Source: SHZL01 sp963708905 (GTDB lineage Bacteria > Pseudomonadota > Gammaproteobacteria > Xanthomonadales > SZUA-36). Taken from it: a stretch of DNA of 64,000 nucleotides. Of the stretch, positions 42,274 through 50,993 are shown piece by piece. The notes beneath the pieces were generated by a model that was not told where the DNA came from, searched no databases, and was given only the letters and a program-made list of their open reading frames with translations. The stretch covers positions 6,914 through 70,913 of the forward strand of contig CAVPUV010000068.1 in assembly GCA_963708905.1 (NCBI GenBank), in the 5' to 3' direction. Position numbers and translations under genes: made by a program. The first letter of the stretch is position 1, and every line of letters starts with the position of its first letter.

Positions 42274-42300
42274 GCTCCCTTGCCAAATACAGGAAAAATC

Positions 42301-42528
42301 ATGGCTGACCAATTACTTGACGCAAAAGGCCTGAACTGCCCGCTACCCATTCTGAAAGCCAGGAAAGCACTGCTATTGGTTCCGGCAGGCGGCACTCTGG
42401 AAATACTCTCGACCGACCCTGGTTCCGTGGCCGATTTTCAGGCGTTTTGCCGCATCACGGGGAATACCCTGCTGGAGCAGGGAGCGGAGGACGGCGTTTA
42501 TCGCTTCGTCGTGAAAAAGCCGGTCTGA
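42301..42528 (+). CDS. tusA: TusA-family sulfur carrier
   Basis: This is a 75-residue protein with the family signature around the persulfide-carrying Cys13 (KGLNCPLPILKARKAL, the CPxP motif) and the C-terminal DPGSVADFQAF/FVVKK elements. It receives sulfur from a desulfurase or rhodanese and passes it on. AGGA upstream supports the ATG at 42301. It lies 27 bases after dsrE2 in the same transcript. Confidence 0.9.
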   Translation: MADQLLDAKGLNCPLPILKARKALLLVPAGGTLEILSTDPGSVADFQAFCRITGNTLLEQGAEDGVYRFVVKKPV

Positions 42529-42549
42529 GCAGGGGGCGCGATGGCCCGC

Positions 42550-42573
42550 TATATTAGAATGTTGTATATTAGA
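42550..42573 (+). promoter_or_regulatory. Direct repeat, candidate ArsR-type operator upstream of rhodanese
   Basis: TATATTAGA occurs twice at 42550-42558 and 42565-42573, 15 bases apart, within an AT-rich 50-base stretch between tusA and the rhodanese gene. The pair covers the place where a promoter for rhodanese and the ArsR gene would lie. AT-rich repeated sites are usual for BigR/SqrR-type ArsR regulators. The match to any published operator was not checked. Confidence 0.4.
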
Positions 42574-42606
42574 CGTAATTGAAGTAACTCATTTTCTGAA
42601 GGAGCG

Positions 42607-42954
42607 ATGATGATGCGTTTTAAGAAACTTCTGCGTGGCGCCGTGCTGCTGGCTGCCCTGATTCTGCCTGCTCTCGCCTGGGCCGGTGACGCCACTTGGA
42701 TCGATGTCCGTACAGCCGAAGAATTCAGCCAGAAGCATGTGCCTGATGCCCTGAACATCCCCCATGACCAGATCGGCGTCAAAATTGCCGAAGCGGGACT
42801 GGCCAAGGATGCAGTGATCAATCTTTATTGCGGTAGTGGCCGAAGGGCGGGACTGGCCAAGGAAACGCTTGAGTCGCTGGGCTATACCCGGGTGGTCAAT
42901 ATCGGCGACCTGGATACTGCGCTGCTAAAAGCCGGTGCGGCCTCACAGGATTAA
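42607..42954 (+). CDS. Periplasmic single-domain rhodanese (PspE-like)
   Basis: This is a 115-residue protein. A Sec signal peptide (LLRGAVLLAALILPALAWA, cleavage about residue 26) is followed by one rhodanese domain with WIDVRTAEEF and the active-site loop LYCGSGRRAG (Cys75). Such enzymes transfer sulfane sulfur to thiol acceptors. The periplasmic location separates it from TusA and DsrE2, which are cytoplasmic, so it more likely handles incoming polysulfide or thiosulfate. Confidence 0.85.
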   Translation: MMMRFKKLLRGAVLLAALILPALAWAGDATWIDVRTAEEFSQKHVPDALNIPHDQIGVKIAEAGLAKDAVINLYCGSGRRAGLAKETLESLGYTRVVNIGDLDTALLKAGAASQD

Positions 42955-42993
42955 TCCTGCCTGTGCTCCACACCAGATAATTAAATTCAACGC

Positions 42994-43326
42994 ATGGTCA
43001 AGGCGCTCAGGTCAGCAGCAGCCGGGAAACCCGACTGGGAAGCGATGAGCCGCAAAGCAGTCGACGCGGCGGCCTTGCTCAAGGGCTTGGCCAACGAGAG
43101 CCGGCTGATCATCATGTGCGTACTGGCAGAAGGCGAGTCTTCCGTCGGTCAGCTGAATGAGCGTGTTAACCTGAGCCAGTCCGCTTTGTCGCAACACCTG
43201 GCGGTGTTGCGACAACAGGGGCTGGTGCAAACCCGCCGCAAAAGCCAAACCATTTTTTATCGTCTCGGTGAAACTCCGGCGCTAAAAATCATTACCGTGC
43301 TGCACGACATTTTCTGCCTGACCTGA
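42994..43326 (+). CDS. ArsR-family regulator, BigR/SqrR (persulfide-sensor) type
   Basis: This is a 110-residue winged helix protein (LLKGLANESRLIIMCVLAEGE, then SQSALSQHLAVLRQQGLVQTRR). It has exactly two cysteines, C42 and C108, 66 residues apart. SqrR of Rhodobacter uses C41 and C107 and YgaV/BigR have the same arrangement, forming a tetrasulfide link on contact with persulfide and releasing DNA. Metal-binding motifs of ArsR/SmtB are absent. It follows the rhodanese gene by 39 bases, so it probably controls the sulfur cluster and itself. A small hairpin (43317-43338) overlaps its stop. Confidence 0.85.
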   Translation: MVKALRSAAAGKPDWEAMSRKAVDAAALLKGLANESRLIIMCVLAEGESSVGQLNERVNLSQSALSQHLAVLRQQGLVQTRRKSQTIFYRLGETPALKIITVLHDIFCLT

Positions 43327-43357
43327 ATCCAGGTCAGGGGTTGCCGGCGAAAAACGT

Positions 43358-44770
43358 CTATTTGCCAATACAAAAGCTGGCGAAGATAGCGCCCAACAAT
43401 TCATCCGGCAGCTTTTCACCGGTGATTTCATCCAGCGTGTGCTGCGCCAGGCGTAACTCCTCAGCCAACAATTCACCGGCGTGGTCACTGGTCAGCCGTT
43501 CTTCGGCGGCGACCAGGTATTTGACGGTCCTTTGCAGCGCGTCGACATGACGCTGGCGGGCGGAAAAAACACCCTCGGCTTGTTCCGCGACGCCGAGTAT
43601 CTCGCGGATTTTTGCTCTCAGTTCTTTCAGCCCGGCACCGGTTAGTGCAGAGATATCTATCCGATGTTGCAACCCTGCCGCATTTTTTGCGCCCCATGCC
43701 ACATCGTAGTCAGGCTCAAGCAGGTCAGTCTTGTTGAATACGATGATGGTTCTTGCCGGCTCCGGCAATTCATCGAGCAGGTTCAATTGCGCTTCAACAT
43801 TGACGGTGGCATCGACGACCAACAGCGCGAGGTCCGAGGCTGCCAGCGCGGCGCGGGCACGCCTCACGCCCTCCGCTTCGATGCGATCACTCGTTTCCCG
43901 GATGCCGGCGGTGTCGACGACATGGACCGGTATTCCGTCGAGGTCAATCCATTCTCTCAACACGTCCCGCGTGGTGCCCGGAATTTCGGTAACGATGGCG
44001 CTGTCTTGTCCGGACAGGGCATTCAACAGGCTGGACTTGCCTGCATTGGGCCGCCCAACAATAGCCAGCACGATACCATCGCGCAGCAAACGCCCCTGCC
44101 GTGCTTCGGCAAGCAACCCCCTCACAGCCACCTGCGCCTTTTGCAAACGCTGCAGCAAATCGCCATCGGCAAGGAAGTCAATCTCTTCGTCCGGAAAATC
44201 AATAGCAGCCTCAACAAAGACGCGCACGCGTGTCAGGTTTTCCTGTAACTGCTCAACCCGTTGTGAAAAAACGCCAGAAAGCGATCGTTGCGCTGCGCGC
44301 ACGGCCTCTTCGGTACCAGAAGATATCAGGTCAGCTATGGCTTCGGCCTGGGTCAGGTCCATTTTGTCGTTGAGAAAAGCGCGCTCGGAAAACTCGCCCG
44401 CGCGCGCTGCGCGGGCGCCCAATTCCATTACTCGCCGCATCATCATCTGCAAAACGACGGGACCACCATGTCCCTGCAGTTCTAAAACGTCTTCTCCGGT
44501 GAAGGAGTTTGGGCCAGGAAAGTACAGCGCCAAGCCGCTGTCTATGACCGCACCTGCTGCGTCACGGAATTTTGCGTACGATGCCGAGCGCGGCGCAGGC
44601 TTCCGCCCACAAACCTTCTCTGCAATCTGTCCGGCTGCGGGTCCGCTGATGCGAATGATGCCGACCCCGCCGATGCCGGGTGGCGTGGCGATGGCGCAAA
44701 TGGTGTCCGTGGCTGGAGGACCGGAGGGCTTGAGGCCAAGGCCGGCTGGTTCATTAAGCAGGTTAGTCAT
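43358..44770 (-). CDS. mnmE: tRNA U34 modification GTPase MnmE
   Basis: This 470-residue GTPase acts with MnmG to make the carboxymethylaminomethyl group at tRNA wobble uridine. The N-terminal domain starts DTICAIATPPGIGGVGIIRISGP. The GTPase has G1 GRPNAGKSSLLNAL, G2/G3 PGTTRDVL and DTAGIRET, and G4 NKTD. The C-terminus ends CIGK, including the conserved catalytic cysteine for the family. It is convergent with the ArsR gene and in the standard position next to yidC. Confidence 0.95.
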   Translation of the reverse strand: MTNLLNEPAGLGLKPSGPPATDTICAIATPPGIGGVGIIRISGPAAGQIAEKVCGRKPAPRSASYAKFRDAAGAVIDSGLALYFPGPNSFTGEDVLELQGHGGPVVLQMMMRRVMELGARAARAGEFSERAFLNDKMDLTQAEAIADLISSGTEEAVRAAQRSLSGVFSQRVEQLQENLTRVRVFVEAAIDFPDEEIDFLADGDLLQRLQKAQVAVRGLLAEARQGRLLRDGIVLAIVGRPNAGKSSLLNALSGQDSAIVTEIPGTTRDVLREWIDLDGIPVHVVDTAGIRETSDRIEAEGVRRARAALAASDLALLVVDATVNVEAQLNLLDELPEPARTIIVFNKTDLLEPDYDVAWGAKNAAGLQHRIDISALTGAGLKELRAKIREILGVAEQAEGVFSARQRHVDALQRTVKYLVAAEERLTSDHAGELLAEELRLAQHTLDEITGEKLPDELLGAIFASFCIGK

Positions 44771-44849
44771 GCAGGAAGCTTAATGCAAAAGCGGTGACTC
44801 GTAACGCGTAACGCGTAAGGTAAGGCGTGTGCTGGCTGCCCACGCCGTT

Positions 44850-46556
44850 TTACTTTTCCCCGGCCGCGATCTTGCGCGTAATATAAACCTGCTGTGCCAA
44901 CGAAAGACCCGCGTTGGTGGCCCAATACAGGACCAGGCCGGCGGGGAAGAAAGCGAACATCACCGCGAATGCTATCGGCATCAGGTTCATCATTTTGCGT
45001 TGCAATGGATCCATTCCCGCCGTCGGCGTGAGCCGCTGCGTTGCGATCATGAACCCGGCGTTAAGCAAGGGCAGAACGAAGTAAGGATCGCGCGCCGACA
45101 AATTGCTCACCCAGAGAATGAACGGCGCCTGGCGCAATTCAACCGATTCCAGCAGCACCCAGTACAAGGCGATGAACACCGGGATCTGCACCAGCATCGG
45201 CAGGCAGCCGGCGAGCGGATTTGCCTTCTCGGTCTTGTACAGCTCCATCATGGCCTGGCTCATGCGCGCTCGGTCATCTCCATAACGTTCTTTCAGCTGT
45301 TCAATGCGCGGTTGTAGCTTGCGCATGCGCGCCATCGATTTATATTGTGTTTCCGTCAGCTTGAAAAAGGCCGCCTTGACCAGCACCGTCAATAACACGA
45401 TGGCCCAGCCCCAATTGCCAACCAGCGAGTGGATGTGTGACAGCAGCCAGAACAGGGGTTTGGAAAAGACCGTAAAGATGCCGTAATTTACCGTGTGCTC
45501 CAACCCTGGCGCCACTTCCTCCAATTGCTCCTGCAGCTTGGGCCCCAGGTAGAGCAGGCTGCTGAACTCAATGTGTTCACCAGGCCCGGCGCTTTGCAAG
45601 GGTGACACATCGCGCGCTATGTAGCGCGGCCAGCCGCTGGTTTGAATCACCCGGGCGCTGTAGGTCACCTGCTCTTCAGCTGGCGGTATCCAGGCCGCAA
45701 AAAAGTAGTGCTGGATCATGGCCAGCCAACCACCGCTTACCGTCTTCTCATACGGCTCGTCGGCGACGTCTTTGAAATTGACTTTCTCGAACTTGTCCTG
45801 GGGGTTGTAAAAACCGATACCGTTGAAACTATACGCAGAAGGGTTGGTAAACCCGCGGGCGGGTTTTTCTTCAGAAACCGCTCGTTGCAACTGATCGTAG
45901 CGGCTTCCCGTCCAAGGTTCGGAACTGTCGTTATCCAGTTGATAGCGAACCTCGACTCCATACTTGCCTCGCGTGAAAATAAACGTCTTGGTCACGTGAA
46001 AGCCTGCTTCAGAGCGCCAGGTCAACGGCACTCGAAGCTCGTCTGTACCGTCCGCCAGTCTGTAATCTTTCTGCGCGGACTGATAAACAGAGGTATGGTT
46101 AGGCGCGGCCTGGTGTGATAATAGCCCCGATTGAGCTATAAACAGGATCTCTCCGTGCTGCTCCAGCAGGTTGACTTTTTTCTCGGGCTCTTCCAGAACC
46201 ACCGGGTAATGCAACAGCTGCGCCCCCACCACCGTACCGCCCAGCATGCTGATCTCGACATCGAGCACGTCGGTGAAAACGCTAATCGTGCGGCTTTCGG
46301 CCAGCATGACTGCTGCGCTTTCCGGCGTGCGGGCTTCATTTGTATGTGTTTGCGCCTGGGCCGCATCCAATGGTTGTGGCAAATCCAGCTCACCCGGCGG
46401 CACAACCGGCGCTTCAACTGAAACATCTTTCGCCGACGTGACGCTAACGGATGCTGGTAGGACGGGTGGTTGGCCGTAGTCCTTGCGCCATTCAATCCAC
46501 AACATGTATCCCAGCAAACCCAGGGTTATGAGCAATGCCGGTCGAAGATTTCCCAT
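44850..46556 (-). CDS. yidC: Membrane protein insertase YidC
   Basis: This 568-residue Gram-negative-type YidC has an N-terminal membrane anchor (LLITLGLLGYMLWI), a large periplasmic domain, then the conserved core with YGIFTVFSKPLFWLLSHIHS, the positively charged C1 loop, NPLAGCLPMLVQIPVFIALYW and PAGLVLYWATNAGLSLAQQVYI. It inserts proteins into the inner membrane with or without SecYEG. The next gene is rnpA only 70 bases away; the yidD gene usually found between them is absent. Confidence 0.95.
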   Translation of the reverse strand: MGNLRPALLITLGLLGYMLWIEWRKDYGQPPVLPASVSVTSAKDVSVEAPVVPPGELDLPQPLDAAQAQTHTNEARTPESAAVMLAESRTISVFTDVLDVEISMLGGTVVGAQLLHYPVVLEEPEKKVNLLEQHGEILFIAQSGLLSHQAAPNHTSVYQSAQKDYRLADGTDELRVPLTWRSEAGFHVTKTFIFTRGKYGVEVRYQLDNDSSEPWTGSRYDQLQRAVSEEKPARGFTNPSAYSFNGIGFYNPQDKFEKVNFKDVADEPYEKTVSGGWLAMIQHYFFAAWIPPAEEQVTYSARVIQTSGWPRYIARDVSPLQSAGPGEHIEFSSLLYLGPKLQEQLEEVAPGLEHTVNYGIFTVFSKPLFWLLSHIHSLVGNWGWAIVLLTVLVKAAFFKLTETQYKSMARMRKLQPRIEQLKERYGDDRARMSQAMMELYKTEKANPLAGCLPMLVQIPVFIALYWVLLESVELRQAPFILWVSNLSARDPYFVLPLLNAGFMIATQRLTPTAGMDPLQRKMMNLMPIAFAVMFAFFPAGLVLYWATNAGLSLAQQVYITRKIAAGEK

Positions 46557-46625
46557 GGATACTCAGTCCTTTGCCTGCTGACGCAGGCGCTTTTCTTGGT
46601 ACGAGCCTCAGACCGCTGCAGAAAG

Positions 46626-47027
46626 TCAGGGCTGCGGCTCGGGTATTTCACGTTGTGTGCTGACGACCGGCACAATGCTTGCGCGCTTATCGATCCTTTG
46701 CCAGTGTCGAGACAGCTGGTCAAACAACCGCCTGTTGCATATGGAGACGGCCTCCCGCCGGGGCAAGACCACGATGTCTACAGCCGGGTGTTTGCTGTTA
46801 GACAAATAATGCTGGCGAAAGCTTTCCCGTATGATGCGCTTGAGCCGGTTACGTTCCACTGCGCGCCGGTCAACCTGGCGTGACACCGCCATGCCAAGAC
46901 GTGAACTGTCATGGCCTGTGTTGCGCCCCAACACTTTGAACCAAGCGTCGGTTGAAACCGCTGCTTGCTGAAACACGCTCGAGAATGCTGTTGGTCCAGA
47001 CAAGCGGGACCGACGCGGAAGTGTCAT
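46626..47027 (-). CDS. rnpA: Ribonuclease P protein component
   Basis: This 133-residue basic protein matures tRNA 5' ends with the RNA subunit. The RNR motif is in RRAVERNRLKRIIRESFRQH, and LGMAVSRQVDRRAVERN is the usual family core. The start MTLPRRSRL at 47027, with AGGAG upstream, fits homologues better than the longer frame. It lies 82 bases after rpmH, in the standard gene order. Confidence 0.93.
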   Translation of the reverse strand: MTLPRRSRLSGPTAFSSVFQQAAVSTDAWFKVLGRNTGHDSSRLGMAVSRQVDRRAVERNRLKRIIRESFRQHYLSNSKHPAVDIVVLPRREAVSICNRRLFDQLSRHWQRIDKRASIVPVVSTQREIPEPQP

Positions 47028-47109
47028 GCCGGTTACTACTCCTGGCGCGACGCGCCACCGTGGCAACCCAGAGGAGGCTTATCCCCGGTCTTGCGCTCAA
47101 CTCCTTGAT

Positions 47110-47244
47110 TCAGGCCGACAGCCGTTTACGACCCTTGGCGCGACGGGCAGAAATCACCGCGCGACCGCCCCGGGTGGCCATGCGGGCACGGAAACCATGG
47201 CGGCGGGCGCGTTTTAGCAGACTGGGTTGAAATGTACGTTTCAT
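47110..47244 (-). CDS. rpmH: 50S ribosomal protein L34
   Basis: This 44-residue, strongly basic protein starts MKRTFQPSLLKRARRHGFRAR and ends GRKRLSA, an almost invariant family sequence. It heads the rpmH-rnpA-yidC-mnmE run. The 357 bases upstream to the IS element (47245-47601) hold its promoter region and no other gene that I can support. Confidence 0.96.
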   Translation of the reverse strand: MKRTFQPSLLKRARRHGFRARMATRGGRAVISARRAKGRKRLSA

Positions 47245-47601
47245 GGTTCTATTCCTATTCGAGATGGTTTCGGCGACCCGCGGCCAACTTGGAGCCGGCC
47301 GCCAAGAAGACGGTGCTCGATCGACAAAAGAGTGGAATTGTATCTTTTGCACGCGAGCGCGACAAGCTTGAGCATTGTCGAGCCATGTGCGCTGTAGCGA
47401 TTTTCACGCAGCCAACCGGTTAAATATTGGCCGACAGCCTGAGGCCAATCTACTCTTTATGGTCACGATCTCTCTTCCGAGCGCGATGCACGGGTCAAAA
47501 TGGGCTCAACCATCGGGCAAAGGGGCGCTTCCAGGCGCGGCAAGGCCTCAGTTCCTTGTAAACCGATAGATAGGGAGGTGATTCGGAGGTAGTGCGTGCG
47601 T

Positions 47602-49079
47602 TTAGCCGCTGGCAGCAGCCGGAATCGGTTTGACCAGCGAACGCATCTGTCCTTCGCGCCCCTGCTTCACGTGGCCCAATGCCAGGGCCATCATCACCGC
47701 CAGCGCCAGTCCGACCCGCGCCGTCATGTTGCTTTGGCCGCGAATGAAGTGCTCCTCGAAGCCAAAGCTGTGATCGATGCGGTTGTTGATGCGCTCCAGG
47801 GCGCTACGACGATTGTAGCCCCGGCGCCAGGACGGGCTGCCGTGGGGGTGAAGATGCGCCGATTCTGTTCGGTGATGTCGATGCGCACGATGCGCCCATA
47901 ATCGCCGGCCTGTATGCTGGCGTTGCGGTGACAGGCCTCGCGGCCGGCGCAATCCAATCCGTAGGCAGCGGCCGGGCAACGGTACTTCAGGGTGTTGCGG
48001 TCGGCCTCAAAGCCCTGGAAGGCCAGATTCCGCTGTTCGCCACTGTGGGGGCACACGCACAACACCTGCCCCTTTTCCGTGTGGATGATGTTGCCGGCGC
48101 GCGCCGGATCCAGGGAGCGGGTGATGGGCTTGGCGGGATCGTAATCCGGCATCTGTTGTTCTTCCCGCCACAGTTCGCGCGTGTCAATCAGCGGGCGGAT
48201 GTGGTGCGCATCCCAGAGCCTGGCCTTCAACGCGCCGCTGTCGAGTCCGCGGTCGGCACTGAAGTCCCGGCAGCGCGCGGCCAGCGACGGGGTCTGTTCA
48301 AACAACTCATCGAGCATCCGCTCCAGCTCGACCGCTTCGGAATGCGAAGCCGGCGTCAGGTGGCAGGCGACGGGGATTTCGTAGCGGGTATCGGCGATCA
48401 AGTGCAGGCCGTAGCCAAACCAGCTTTTGACTTTGTTCCAGGCTTGGCCGGTCTTGCGGTCGATGCCGCGGGTTTCGTGCTTGCCCCAGTCGGCGTCCGG
48501 ATCGGAGGTCTGGCCCGTTTTGCGATTGACCCGACCGGTGCTGTGGCTCCCGATCGCCTTGCCGTCGTAGCCAAGATGGCGGCCAAAATCCGGCAGCGCC
48601 TGCATCAGCTGCTGCCGCAGGGTCTGGATCATGGCGCCGATCAGGCCCTGCTGTTCCTCCAGGGCGATGACATTGCCGAGGAAGCGATAGAAGTTCCAAT
48701 GGCTGGGAACCGGATCCTGTTCTTTGTGGGCGGTATGGACCACGGTCAGTTGGCCGGTCTGTGGATGGCGCTGCAGCGTGGCGACCGGCTTGCCCTGTCG
48801 CGGCAGGGGGTTGAAGCCGCACAGATCGAGTAGCGCCGGGTTGCGGCGCAGCTCCCGCAACAGCGACTCAATGGAGCGGTGCTGCAAGACGATGCCCGCC
48901 AGCAGGGCATGCCACAGGGCGTGCACCGGATAGTCGTTGCGGCCGCGGCCGCGTTTTTCCTCCAGGGCTTTAATTATTTCTTCATCCGGGAGATACTGGA
49001 TCACCAGCGCCAAGCGACGCAGATCCGGTAACGCGTCTACATCCTGCCAGGAAAACAAGCTCAGGTTTGCGGCTGCCAT
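47602..49079 (-). pseudogene. IS1182-like DDE transposase, frameshifted
   Basis: The start at 49079 has GAAGGAG upstream. The N-terminal DUF772-type domain (EEIIKALEEKRGRGRNDYP) is followed by a DDE core (GYDGKAIGSH, DFSADRGLDSG) and a cysteine-rich insert. The frame breaks at a run of five C on the minus strand (47844-47848); reading one base back continues into HGSPSWRRGYNRRSALERINN and GFEEHFIRGQSNMTARVGLAL, the normal C-terminus of the family, ending at 47602. One lost C, a sequencing error or -1 slippage are all possible. Terminal inverted repeats were not found. The insertion separates rpmH from dnaA. Confidence 0.75.
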
Positions 49080-49347
49080 AGGGGCTCCTTCGGGGGCTAT
49101 AATTCTGTTATTGCTGAACGAATTATACCCTATGGCGGCCCATTATATCCATCTATCAGATTGTTTTAATTGCATTTTTGCTCCTTTTTTACCCCTTGTT
49201 GGCGTGTTGGGGTGAAAATCCCGCCACGGCGCCGAAAACCGGCCCTCGGGCAACAAAACCGCGGGTTTTCCGGGGTAAAGAAAATTCTCACTGCGCTACA
49301 AGCCGCGGTTGATGCGGGCTACGGAACAGCGCACATGGCTCTTCGAC

Positions 49348-50758
49348 AGGGTGCGATTCAAACTGATGTTGTCCTTCAAGCCGCCTTTCTGACTTGATTC
49401 CAATAATTGTCCCATTGCCCGTTTGCCCGGTTCAGACGCAAGGCCAGCATATGCTCGGCGTTTTCGGCACACCACCAGGATCCCGGTAGCTTGAGCCGTT
49501 TCTGCACAACGTAGCGATGCGCGCTCTCAATTTCACCCGAGCCAATCGGCAAACCCCTGGCCAAGGCGCCAGGGTAGTCGAGTTGATCTGTTCGGCGACT
49601 CAGGTAGCGGTGGCAAGAGCGCACCGGCGCTTCGCTATCGGCAACATCATCCGCCTCAAGGTGCACCCGCAACGACTCGATGACTCCGCCACACTGCCCG
49701 GCCTTGAGGCGTTCCTTCTGTTGGTTTAACCACATCCTGGATGCGTCCGCATCCCTATGGATAGCCGTTGCTGCCGCGCTCAGGTAATCGCAGACATGGT
49801 AGCAGTCGACCAGATAGGTGCCCCGGCTGCCGAAGCGCTCATCCACTTGCAGCGCAATCCACTCGGCTCCATCCCCGACGGCGTGAATCTCGCTGCCCGT
49901 CCCGAAACCGGCGGAGCGGGCGCAGCCGAACAGGTGCTTTCCCGCCTCCGCAACGTCGCCGCGCAGCGTTCCCCCGTAGCGCAATGTTGTGCTGCCCGCC
50001 TCGTGCGCCAAGCAAAGCTTGGCTTCCTTCCACTGCAATGTCTTGCCGCGGCGACGATCTTTTTGCGTCGCATCCGCTTCGACTATCGGCACCATGCCAC
50101 CATCCATTTCGGCAACCACCCGCTGACATCCCTCTTCACTGGGCCAGCTCTCATCAACAACGGCCGCCGCAAAAATGGTTTGCGCGTGCTTCTCGGTCAC
50201 CCGCCGTATCGTGCTCTCGGGCAGAAGGACCCCGTAATGCTCGACCAGCTTGTCCTCAACCCGGGCGAAGGCAACATCGGCTGCAAAATCCGTCACCACC
50301 CGCTGCAAAGGCCGAGAACAGCCGCGATTTCTCACCTTGGCACGTCCGACAAAGGGGCGGATACGCTTGCTCCCTTGCCGATATTGCACCTCTTCTACGG
50401 CAATTTCGCCGAAGGTACTGTGCCAGCGAAGTTTTTTTTACCCTCCCGCCACATCTGGCTTTCGCCCGCGACGCTCGCCGAAGCCTTGACCGCTTGCCCG
50501 CTCGCCCAGGCTTGCAGCGACTCCTGCCCCATCCGCCTCATCTCCTCGATAAGCCGCATCTCCGCCGCGTCAGCCTCTTGCAGGTTTCCCATCTCGTCAT
50601 CGACAACCAGCAGCATCGATTCAACACGGCTTCGAAGCTCGGGATGCCCGTTCAGCCGTTCAACCAATGCTTCGTCACTCATTCCCATGGCGCTCTCCTC
50701 TCAACAGCTCAGCCGGTAAACTCCTGCGATTATCCCACATCAGTTTGAATCGCACCCT
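49348..50758 (-). mobile_element. ISKra4-like insertion sequence with 22-bp perfect inverted ends
   Basis: AGGGTGCGATTCAAACTGATGT at 49348-49369 is exactly repeated as its complement at 50737-50758. The 1.4 kb between encodes one transposase in two frames on the minus strand. No clear target-site duplication is seen next to the ends. The element lies between the IS1182-like copy and dnaA. The stretch 49080-49347 between the two insertion sequences contains no recognisable gene. Confidence 0.85.
49376..50688 (-). CDS. ISKra4-like transposase, probably made by -1 frameshifting
   Basis: ORF1 (50688 to 50395, 97 residues, MGMSDEALVERLNGHPELR) runs into ORF2 (about 50440 to 49376; VQYRQGSKRIRPFVG onwards). 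They meet at eight A on the minus strand (50432-50439) that give A-AAA-AAC in the ORF1 frame, a classic -1 slippery heptamer; the shifted reading (KLRWHSTFGEIAVEE) joins smoothly to ORF2. The full product of about 437 residues has DDE-type motifs (VVAEMDGGMVPIVEAD, VGDGAEWI, GLPIGSGEIESAHRYV) matching ISKra4-family transposases. It may be active. A homopolymer error is the alternative. Confidence 0.75.
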
Positions 50759-50832
50759 CTGAAAATTGGGTTGACAAGCTTGGGTCTGAAAAACAGAGTA
50801 ATTTAACTCCCGGTCAAAACGCAGTGGCCAAG

Positions 50833-50841
50833 TTATCCACA
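50833..50841 (+). promoter_or_regulatory. Consensus DnaA box upstream of dnaA
   Basis: A perfect TTATCCACA lies 75 bases after the ISKra4 end and about 150 bases before the dnaA start. It could serve dnaA autoregulation or be the remainder of an origin arm interrupted by the insertions. Confidence 0.7.
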
Positions 50842-50993
50842 GCGGGTTAGACTAGGGCAGCTCTGAACCATTATGCGCTTGGAGCTTCCCAGGGTAGCCC
50901 CTGATGAATTCCTCGATATCTCTGGCCGACAGGGGGCTCGCAGGTCGAAGCGGCTTCCCTATAACCAGAAACCTGCACAGACTAATCCCAGGA

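Noticed and set aside
43317..43338. Rho-independent terminator after the ArsR gene
   Set aside because: An 8-bp stem overlaps the stop codon but has no T-tract on either strand.
44800..44830. Short tandem GTAACGC repeat upstream of mnmE
   Set aside because: Only two and a half units; no evidence of function.
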